From Aporrectodea caliginosa (Eukaryota; Annelida; Clitellata; Crassiclitellata; Lumbricidae), in assembly GCA_020284085.1 (NCBI GenBank), contig JACEVL010000082.1:1502099-1566098 (forward strand): a stretch of DNA of 64,000 nucleotides, read 5' to 3'. Each line of letters opens with the position of its first letter. The stretch's first letter is position 1. The notes below the pieces were generated by a model that saw only the letters and a list, made by a program, of their open reading frames with translations, searched no databases and was not told the origin of the DNA. Both the position numbers and the translations under genes were made by a program. Below are positions 54,880 to 64,000 of this stretch, piece after piece.

Positions 54880-57800
54880 TACGCTCTTAGAAAACGGATA
54901 CCATGTCTTATATAAATGTATTTATAATCTTATATTTTATTCACTTTGTCCGTTGAGAAACCTTTTGTATCAATTTCTTAGGTGGTTTTATTTCGTATAT
55001 TGTCTAGAAAGACAGACAGGCAGACAAACAAACAGAGAGACAGATATTATATAGATCGCCAAACAGATAGATAAACATATAGACAGACAGATGGATAGAC
55101 AGACAGAGATAGGGTTGAGAACAGATACACAGAGAGACAGAGACACGGCTCCTGGAAAAATGGTATTAGTCGTACAGGTGTAGGAATGGAATGGGGTTAG
55201 GATCAAGGACTTGGTAGATCTATTTAGGATGAGCGTAAACAAGATCATTGCCAAACTGTATAGATGGGAAATGGACAGAGAATTTCCAGTGCAATATTTC
55301 TACCAATTTTTGGTTAGGTGGTCAAATTCCGGCGTTATTGTGTAAAGGCGACCCTGAGAAGGATTAATTGTCTATCGCGTTCCGGTCTTATATAGCGTCA
55401 GTAGTAATTGTTTCAAAGGTGTCTTATACGAACGCTATGAACAATTGTGTGGAGCGTACCCGCTTATATATCATCGTTTAATAACGTTTTACAGGTGTCT
55501 AAGGCGACCGCTCTAAACAGTCGATCTCCTTTCTCACTAGCCTCAGAGGGTTTGGACGAATATATTGTAAAACTGTGGTGGAGAATACGTTCCGACATAG
55601 ATTCTCCGGGAAAGACTTGCAGAGGGGGAGACTGTTTCGGGATACCGTTAATAGTGCTTCCAAGTTGAAGCCTTTATATTGAGCCAGATATCAACGATTG
55701 CGTCACATGATCAACGACCACGTTATATGCACGTGTGCAAAACTTTGAAAATTATAATAAACGTGTTTTAAATGAAAAATGAAGAAATACATCTTTTCAG
55801 GTTAATCCATCGTTGACAGAGATTTAATAGCGCTACGTCAATAAAGGAAACGTTAAATTATATTATGGTATATTTTATATATTTCTGCATATAAATGTAT
55901 CGTCCAAGGGAGTCCTTCATCGCAGCTGCACTTAGTTGAGCGTATTCAATCCCTGTCAAAGTCTCTCCACTTCTGGATGGCATGGATAGGCAGACAGACA
56001 GACGTAGGGTTGAGAACAGACACACACAGAGAGACATAGAGACACGAATTGTTTTAGGATCAGATACTTGGCAGATCTATTTAGGATTACCGTAACAAGA
56101 TGATTGATCCCGGAGTAGTCCACCGTTCTTCCGGAGGGGGTTTTCCATTGAGACTCAGATTATAGTCGACGGATTATCAATGCTTCACGATTTCCAGTTA
56201 AGAGGTTTACCCGGTTCATTATCTACAAGCAAGAACTCACGGTAATTGCAGAATCATGTCACTGTGACATGATAATCACCAAACACCCACACACGCACTA
56301 CGCACACACACACACACACACACAGGAGGTAATCTTCGTTTGATCACCTGTCTACAGTTAACATCTTTATTCCTAATCTTACTACAATCCATCCAGTCCT
56401 CCGCCTTCGCATCTGCTCTTCCTCTCTCTCTCTCTCTGGTCTCTCTCAGGCAAACGGACTCGGATATTCAGTTGAAATCTTCGGACAACCCCTCTGACAT
56501 GACGCAGCGCTCGTGAATAATCCCTGCCCTAAGCTTAGCCTTAGAGTCACAGTGTTGAAATTCTTGTATTACGCTTACGATTACATTTCTATCGACGTCC
56601 ATTAGTATTATTATAATTACGTCACACATTAAACCTTGTTATTAACACAATCAGTTAGTGTGCCTCGTGCCCATATAGCATACGCTATCAACATGTTAAA
56701 GGTGTCGAAACATAAGCATTCCAAGTAATAGCCTACTTTGTCCAATTTAGATATAGTATCGGCTTATACCATTTTAAAGGTGTCTAGAGAGAGCGCTCCA
56801 AACAATGACCAAACGAATCAGTATTTTATATAGTATTGCTTTTCAACATTTTAAAGGTGTCTAAGGAGAATGCTATAACCAATCGCCGGCTGTTCGATTC
56901 TGATAAGGTAACCGTAAACAATTTCCGTCTTGGTGCCTTCTTTGTCTTCATCGGAAGCGTCCGTCGAACTCCAGACTGGGCACAGTCCAAAGAGGAAAAC
57001 TGGATCATTCCGGATATTACGACACGGAAGGAATTGATGAGCGCTTTCCTCCATCGAGATGTCTTCAGTTCTGAAATATTAATTGAGCAATTATATATTA
57101 CCGATGAGAACTCTTATAGTTTACTGAAGCATTGCTAGTCATGTATACAGTGAAGTTTAAAATCCATTTGAATTTCCAAGCATTCATGAGTTGAAGATCC
57201 ACAGTACTTTCCATTTGGCAAAGCTGTCATAATCGAATCTATTTTTCCAAAGATAACTGTCGTGTGTGATGCGTGTTATAGGCCTATACAGGCGAGGGAA
57301 TCTGTGGCAAAAAATTAGTAACTCACTGCTCATGGCTATGTCTGCCTGTATTCGCCAAGGTTCCTACACAGTAACCGTCTCAAAGGAGGAGGACCGAACC
57401 CCTACTCTCTGCTTTACAAGGCGAGCTCTCCATATACATTCAACACTTCTTGGAAAACTGGCACCGGAGTCTTTTATTAACTAAATGAATGCCGAACTGT
57501 ATTGAAGTGAATTGGACAGAGTGTTTCCAGTGCAATATTTAACAGGATTTCTTAGTTGTTTAGTCATTGTGTTATGTCTAACCAAACCAGAGTCTCCAAA
57601 AAACGGAAATACATGTAAGTCTCAACGTTTCTGATTAGTTTCTTTCGCCATTTTCACGTCATTATTGTTACATGTAGATAAAAATCACACCCGCCAAGTC
57701 ATACCAAATTCGCCTATCTTGTCGCGTCTTTATATAGCGTCGGTTGGATCCATTTTAAAGGTGTCTAAGGCGACCGCTCTATCGTCTCCTATTTATTTAT

Positions 57801-57985
57801 AAGTCTCTATGAACGGAAAAAATTTATTTTAAAAGATATCTACCGATGCTTCCAAGTTGAAGCCTTTTATATTCAACGATGACGTTGCGTTGAGTCCATC
57901 TGCGTCTTTTATATAAAATTATAATAAACGTGTTCTTATATGAGAATTATAATAAACGTGTTCTTATATGAGAAAGAAAGATATA
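54880..57985. other. repeat mosaic without recognised gene
   Basis: It contains minus-strand modules near 55426, 55502, 56706, 56787, 56864 and 57768, CT/GACA-rich blocks, and a (CA)n run at about 56297-56325. A SINE B fragment is at 57355-57430. No coding sequence is supported. Confidence 0.5.
57730..57768 (-). promoter_or_regulatory. module, example
   Basis: The reverse complement is TTAGACACCTTTAAAATG, GATCCAACCGACGC, TATATAA. It is identical to 33170-33208 through the spacer. Confidence 0.45.
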
Positions 57986-57989
57986 ATGG

Positions 57990-58378
57990 TGGGGATTTGC
58001 GGGACAACAGGATAGATGCCGACTTCAATCAGTAATAAGCAAGCTAATCCGCCTCCGGTATCTTCCTGAAGACTACACAAAATTTGAGCGACTTTGTCTT
58101 GAAGCTGACACCCGTCTTTTCTCTGCGGTCCTGATGAACAAGGGCCACGTACTGCATAGTTTACTTCCACCAAAAAGCCCCAACAATATACCCTGCGACC
58201 GCGATCGCACGACCATTGTGTACCTCTTGCAGATAATTTACAGCGAAAGACGTTTATTGTTAGAATGTTGTACTCGTATTAACATTAACTTTTGATTGTT
58301 GTTAAGATGTATGTACACCAGAGTGCGGATATGCAATTGGTTGTATTAAAGAATATACTTACTTACTTACTTCCTTAA
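57990..58378 (+). pseudogene. 5'-truncated LINE tail
   Basis: The plus strand reads SKLIRLRYLPEDYTKFERLC, LEADTRLFSAVLMNKGHVLH and SLLPP. The 3' UTR has gtacaccagagtgcggatat and ends in (TTAC)n. It is the best UTR-plus-tail copy of the family also at 8346 and 50917. Confidence 0.75.
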
Positions 58379-58431
58379 TTCTTGTCAGGTGTGTGTGTGT
58401 GTCCACAGTTTAACGACAGCTTATGATAACA

Positions 58432-58856
58432 TTAAGGATCCTGAGTGGCCGAGTGGGTTGGTAGCCCGCTCGTCGCGCCAGCGCCCCAGGTTCGCTTCCC
58501 GGTCGGGTCGGATTATCATAGATTAATTTCTCGGATCTTTACTGCGGGTGGCTCGGTCGCATTATAAACGTGGAGTACAATACAACACACAATACAACAC
58601 ATCACAATACAACTGGGGCGCGGTGGTGTAGGGGTATGTTCGGTGCCTTGCAGATGGAGGGTTGCGGGTTCTGATCCACCTCAAAGTCGCCGCGTAGGGA
58701 CCCTGGGCAAGTCCTTCACTCGCAATTGCTCATGCGCTTCGGCGTGAAACTCCGACTCAGCGTTCGCGCAGTAGTCGGGAGCGCCTCTGAATGGGAAATC
58801 TGGTTGGGGTGCTATAGCAAGTGTTCAAATACAATACAATACAATACAATACAATA
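58432..58856 (+). mobile_element. dimeric tRNA-derived SINE inserted in a dispersed repeat
   Basis: GGATCCTGAGTGGCCGAGTG (Leu/Ser-like head), B box AGGTTCGCTTCCCGG, linker, then GGGGCGCGGTGGTGTAGGGG and a degraded B box (GGTTCTGATCC). The AATAC tail follows. It splits a copy of the 'cagcttatgacaacataggc' repeat: the left part ends at 58431, the right part resumes at 58857 (aggccgtttccgccgac). Confidence 0.9.
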
Positions 58857-59244
58857 GGCCGTTTCCGCCGACAAAGATTAGTTTTGGTATATTACAGCTC
58901 TTATTGTCAGGTCATTTCGTCTTCCCTTATAATGGGTCAAATCACACTTAAAAGAGGTGTGTAATTATGTTGAGCAGTTTTCAATGTTCCTAGGCATAAT
59001 TGGGAATAGACACAAATTACAGCTCAAAAATTATTACACCTCGTTGAGTAGTTTCATCTCTATTTAGCACCGATGGCTATTATTTTCAAGGTGTCTAAAG
59101 AATGCGTGCTAACCGACGACCTTATTATTATAACCACAGTTTAACGTCGTCTTATGACATCAAAGGCCGTTGACGACTCCGACGACCTACCGCGTCTAAT
59201 TATGATATAATATCTGTTTCTTATATTTTAAAGGCGTCTAAGGA

Positions 59245-59390
59245 GAGCGTGTAGCGGTATGTTCTGTGCATTGCAACCGGATGGTTGCAGGTTCGAATCT
59301 ACCTCAAGCCACTGCGTAACAACCTTGGACAAGTTGCTCACTCACAATTGTCTGTGAGGAAGGCGTAAAAGCCAATGGACCTGCCTTCAT
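59245..59390 (+). mobile_element. old, degraded SINE family A copy
   Basis: gtgtagcggtatgttctgtg, B box AGGTTCGAATCTACC and ttggacaagttgctcactca are recognisable. There is no AATAC tail. Confidence 0.6.
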
Positions 59391-59956
59391 TCGGGATGAG
59401 AACACATCATCATCAAGGAATGCGCTGTAACCAATCGCCAGCGATGTCCCACATTTGTGGCTTATTAATATTGGATCGTTTAAAGATTCAATGTAATAGC
59501 TTTCGGTTCCCTTTCATTATCAACGCAGTAGTCTCCATTGTTTACCGACACCTTATGGAAACAAAGGCCGCCTATAATAATAGACATTATTTTGAACAGT
59601 TTTCACTTCTCACCTTCCTATGTCACATTAGACTGGGACTCAATGCACGACTTGATGCGTTTATCAAATTTATAGCTTCGTTTGTATACGTTTTAAAGGT
59701 ATCTTATGTCAACCAACTCTTAACGTTGCAACATCTATTTGGTGTTTAGCGACGTCTTTTGACAACGAAGGCCGTATGACCTCAATTAACATTGCCACTT
59801 TTTAAGTTTTCGTGGTTTGAATCTGAAGTTAAAATCACCTATAGTCTGTTTTAAAAGGGTGGCATTTGAAAGAGTGAATTTGCATCCGAGCTTTTATAAA
59901 TTAGCGCGATATATGTACCTAATTCGACTGATGATGACGATAATGACGACGATGCT

Positions 59957-59960
59957 GATA

Positions 59961-60027
<67 letters not shown>

Positions 60028-60075
60028 CGACGACGACGACGACGATGACGATGATGACGACGATTATGATGATAG

Positions 60076-60157
<82 letters not shown>
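59957..60157. repeat. (ATG)n/(GAC)n microsatellite
   Basis: Mostly GAT/ATG triplets with an internal GAC-rich part (60025-60065). The methionine-rich frame here is an artefact. Confidence 0.95.
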
Positions 60158-60158
<1 letters not shown>

Positions 60159-60395
60159 CTTCGTCCGTGTGACTCTGTCTTTGTGTCTGTGTGGTTAGAG
60201 TTCTCGTGTTGCAACGCGGAGGGTTCGACACGCAGCCATGGCAAAAACAAAATGTTTAAACTCCCTTGCGCATCTTTAAAACGTCGTGGAAAACTGGGTA
60301 TTACATTCTCCATTTGGACACCTTTAAAACGTTTTTTACTTGGTATTCAGTCAATCAGTCTCTTTACCTATCTGCATCGCTTTCTATCTGTGTCT

Positions 60396-60519
<124 letters not shown>

Positions 60520-61334
60520 CCGTCCGTCTGTCTGTCTCTGTCAAAAGCGATCTATTCGTTATTGACCGACGTTCTATCTTCCACTCTTTCCAGGGTAAGG
60601 GTAATTCCGCATTAGATGTAGTAACAGTTTTAAGTTCGTCTTAACCCTAAACATTAATGTTACGATTAGGACATCAATGTTCAGACAAGATAATTATACT
60701 CTTCCTTTGGTTTTCCGTAAAAATTTACCACCAAAGAAAAAACCGGAAATTTCTTTTCCGTTGTTCTTCGTTCGATTCTACACATCCGAGCGAAATCCAA
60801 ATTAAGCCATTAATTAGTGTCGAGAAAACCGAGACCGCAAGAAATAAGAATCCACAAGTTGTCGTTAAATAAGGGACAAAAACTAGACTCGATTTAGACA
60901 CCTTTTAATCGTTGCCATATTGCCGTATATATAAATGCCAGATGTAAGAAAAATTTGAATTAAACCCATTCAACGATTTCACTTGAATAGTAACGACTGT
61001 TGCTTTAATAAAGGCGCTTAATAAGTTAAAATTCGATTCGATTCATTATAAGGCCTTAATTCATTTACTAGAATTGCGTAGCATTGTCTGTCTCTCTGCC
61101 TGCCTATCTGTCTGTCTTCCTGTCTGTCTGTCTACTGTCTGTCCGTCCGTCTGGTTCGTCCGTGTGACTGTCTTTGTGTCTGTGTGGTTAAAGGGCTCGT
61201 GTGTAGGCCTACGGGTTCTTTACGCGGCCATGGCAACAACAAGATATTATAGTTAAAACTGAATTATATTATGCTCTCTTTCACACCTTTAACACTTTTT
61301 AAAGAAACAGTATATAAGGAACAATTTCACTAAA

Positions 61335-61520
61335 TCGACTACTTTAAAACAATTTAGATTTAACAAAATTCTGGATGAAATGATGTCCTCTCTTGAGAAG
61401 TAAATACTTTCCTCAAGAGAGGTTGCAATAGCAAATGAATGCCGTGGCCAAAGAACTGTGATTTTTGGAAGATCTTCCTGTCTGCTGTTGTATATGCATC
61501 TTCTCAAAGTATTTGACATG
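61335..61520 (-). pseudogene. LINE C-terminal tail, degraded
   Basis: The minus strand keeps the block around 'gccacggcattcatttgcta' and 'ttaaatctaaattgttttaa' of the 38760-39160 family. Confidence 0.6.
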
Positions 61521-61761
61521 AGCTGTTGATCCTACGAATGGATTTATGTCCCTCTGATGTATTTGCACGAGGTTGGATTTTGGTGCGCAATCGTTTGATG
61601 CCTGGTTCATTAGACATTATTAGCAGTCAGACGTTACATACTTACTACGCATGTCCATGTCTGCCTGTGTTCGGCCTGAAGACTTTGAGGTTACCGACGA
61701 TTATTTTATACGAAATTATTGCGCAGAAAAGCAGCAATTACTTGCCTATCGTGTCTCATCC

Positions 61762-61800
61762 TTATATAATATAGGTTGTTCACGTTTTAAAGGTGTCTAA
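61762..61800 (-). promoter_or_regulatory. module, example
   Basis: The reverse complement is TTAGACACCTTTAAAACG, TGAACAACCTATAT, TATATAAG. Confidence 0.4.
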
Positions 61801-61904
61801 ATCGACAACATTAACCAGTCAGAATCCCTATCACACATAATTTGCACGAGATTGGATTTTGGAGCGCCATCGTTTGATACCTTGTGCATTAGACATATTA
61901 GGTT

Positions 61905-62080
61905 TCTGACAGTTACCTCAGTCCCTCGGGACTGACCTTTTCTCGATTTCTTTTGACCAGTTCCGTAAGCGCCTGAAAACCTCTCTTTACCAGTGAAGAC
62001 ACTGGCCCCGGTCGGGAGCGCCTCTGTTTTAGAGTGGCGCTATATAAATGCTCGAGTACGATTACGATTACGAATTATTT
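61905..62080 (+). pseudogene. LINE C-terminal fragment and 3' end
   Basis: Nearly identical to 39315-39485; the homology continues through the following module to the LINE insertion point at 39597. Confidence 0.65.
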
Positions 62081-62139
62081 TATATGAAATATTGTGCCGA
62101 AGAGCTTGAATTGATTTAATTGCCTAGCGTGTCCCATCC

Positions 62140-62178
62140 TTATATAGCATCGGTGGTCATCATTTAAAAGGTGTCTAA
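62140..62178 (-). promoter_or_regulatory. module, paralog of 39538-39576
   Basis: Same sequence as 39538-39576. The downstream flank (caaccactctaaccgaacgg|aattcctatc) is the empty version of the LINE target. Confidence 0.45.
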
Positions 62179-62565
62179 ATCAACCACTCTAACCGAACGG
62201 AATTCCTATCATACAGCATGACCTTCACACAGAATTTCATCGGGGTTGGATTTTTGAGCGCCATCGTTTGTTGCCTTAATTGTGAGTAGGGAATTATATA
62301 CCGTTACTACACCCAATTCTATATACCATTTTGAAACCCAATTTTTGGCGGCTATGGGTATGTATAATGGGTCAAAGTACACATGACGTCATCAAATTGC
62401 GCTACCGCTATGAAGCCCAATTTCTATTATTAGCCTGCAATGCTGACCACCTCGGGCGAAAACAGACCGCCATTAAACTTGGCCAAGGGTCATTTTCAAG
62501 GGTGCCTCTTCATAGGGGGGCGTGCCTGTACATACCCCTCCCCATTCTTCTTTCGCTCAACATGC

Positions 62566-62590
62566 CACACACAAACACACAAACACTCAA

Positions 62591-62636
<46 letters not shown>
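62566..62636. repeat. (CA)n microsatellite
   Basis: ACAC runs with scattered AAACAC and CTC interruptions. Confidence 0.95.
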
Positions 62637-62638
<2 letters not shown>

Positions 62639-62824
62639 TACGCTCTCTTTCAAAGCCTGTATATACTAATCTATCTACCAAACACTAAAAGTCATGAATT
62701 TAATCAAACTTTATTGAGGAGAAACACATCATCTGTACATTAAACTGCATTGAATATTTAGCACATGCATTGTGTTTTTGAGGCTTACTACATTTTACTC
62801 TTATACATCAAGACCATGCATTTA

Positions 62825-63215
62825 GATGTAATTATAGAATAAGGGACTTATCTAGGGTTAAATAGGGTTACTTAGTTTTCGATAGGGTTCACATAAGCAT
62901 GTGTTTAGTGAGTTCACACATAGTCACAAGCCAATGTATTTTGCCCGAATTATAGAATGAGGGACTGAAACAGATCGCTCAAGCCTTTTTTCACTTCTCA
63001 TCAATTATTTATTATGCTCACTAAGCACTTTTGGGTAATGGGCATTTTCTTGTTGAGTGAGTTCACACTCACTGAAAAGCCCTTGTATTTAGCTTGAATT
63101 ATAGAAAAAAGGGTGGAAATAGAGCGATCAAGCCGTTTTTTCACTTCTCAGCATGTATTATGCTCACTAAGCACTTTTGCGTAACGTGCTTTTACATTTA
63201 GGTATGCCTCAAACT
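62825..63215. repeat. diverged tandem repeat, about 120-150 bp units
   Basis: Two clear units start near 62948 and 63098 (gaattatagaa ... gatc(g)ctcaagcc ... cacttctca ... atgctcactaagcacttttg). A third partial one starts near 62830. No gene is seen. Confidence 0.7.
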
Positions 63216-63769
63216 ATACTATCTAGAATTATCATGTGTCTTAAATTTAAAGTCAGCAACTTGGGTTTTTATCTCTTGTAGGTGGACTTGCATGGTTTTA
63301 CATGGCTGACTAAGCCCAATTTATTATTCATTAAATACAAATTGCAATCTTTTACTCTATAGGCAAGCTGCTATAACCGGTGTATTTGCCCTTTTACACA
63401 TAGGTGCGCAGCGTTGTGCTAGCAATCTCCTTCAATGCGCACCAAGGCTAATTTATTAGGCATTATAGGCACAAATTGCATGGTTTTTGAATTTGGAGCT
63501 CGTCATTTGCAAAGCTCATTTTACACTGTTTCATTGTACAGCCAAGCTGTCAATGTTTTAGACACTCACACTTAGACCAACTTTAAGCTTGCACATCAGT
63601 GCAGCTAGACTTTGCTCGTGTAGCTGGACATGTATTGTTTTACAAGGTTGATCAAATCTCAATGAATATTCGTCTAGCCTTCCTCCTTTTACACTTAGTG
63701 TGGAAGCCAATACAGGCAGTGTTTGCGCCTGCATGCCAGTACAGCGCTCCCCATTTAGCCATTTGCAAC

Positions 63770-64000
63770 ATTAAAATTTCAGAAGTTGTGGTTTTCAATC
63801 TTTTAGATTTCAGACGTCGGGCTTTCCAACTTTAAAATTTCAGACACTCTGGTTTTCAATCTTTTAGATTTCAGACCTGGTGGTTTTCAAAATTTTAATT
63901 TCAGAACTTCTTGCTTGCTAATTTAAAATTTCAGAAGTCGTGGTTTTCAATCCTTTAGATTTCTGAAGTTGTGGTTTCCAACTTTAAAATTTCATGCACT
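63770..64000. repeat. 30-31-bp minisatellite running off the window
   Basis: At least seven units alternate between (a)aaatttcagaagt.gtggttttcaa and agatttcagac.t.g.gctttccaa types. Alternation suggests a 61-62-bp higher-order unit. The right end is open. Confidence 0.85.

Noticed and set aside
58380..58440. Start of a new gene after (TTAC)n and (GTGT)n
   Set aside because: Short simple repeats followed by a known dispersed repeat that is interrupted by a SINE.

Overview
The window looks like nuclear DNA from an animal, most likely a marine invertebrate. It is AT-rich, has split phase-1 exons for C-type lectin domains, carries many microsatellites and holds a dense set of eukaryotic transposons. 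An echinoderm or hemichordate is my guess from the lectin and LINE types and the frequent TAGGCCTA motif; I cannot prove the taxon. I saw no prokaryotic gene, rRNA gene, intact tRNA gene or CRISPR array.

Layout. (1) About 1-15.6 kb, minus strand: a C-type lectin locus. A module of five exons (two C-type lectin domains, each split over two exons, then a Ser/Thr-rich spacer exon) is present once in apparently intact form (17-3717). It is present once as a decayed copy (9460-12747) and once as a partial copy (13284-15604). Every undamaged exon is symmetrical phase 1-1. hAT-type MITEs, SINEs and LINE tails sit in the introns and between copies. (2) About 16.4-62.2 kb: a repeat mosaic without host genes that I recognise. 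Its hallmark is a short module, TTAGACACCTTTAAAACG, then 14 nt, then TATATAA. I count roughly 60 copies by eye on both strands, and the spacer is almost always exactly 14 nt. (3) Within this mosaic, 18.7-51.6 kb is a large imperfect inverted repeat with its axis near 35-36 kb. The two arms have since diverged by separate insertions and microsatellite expansion. (4) The central spacer holds an eight-unit tandem array of about 150 bp with YY1-like motifs (33.3-34.5 kb). It also holds an apparently intact mariner-type transposon with 210-bp terminal inverted repeats (35389-36971). (5) The right arm contains a full-length APE-type non-LTR retrotransposon (39598-43001) with a perfect 9-bp target-site duplication; two paralogous sites lack the insertion. 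(6) The right edge (62.8-64.0 kb) has two tandem minisatellites, one running off the window.

How it fits together. The two intact open reading frames of mobile elements (mariner transposase and APE/RT polyprotein) are the only long coding regions outside the lectin locus. Everything else is their non-autonomous relatives (hAT, PIF/Harbinger and piggyBac MITEs, two tRNA-derived SINE families, LINE 3' ends) or the amplified module array. The module array is the least explained component. It could be a set of snRNA-type or TATA-type core promoters, or simply the best-conserved part of an old repeat. Copy counts and homologies were judged by eye, not computed.
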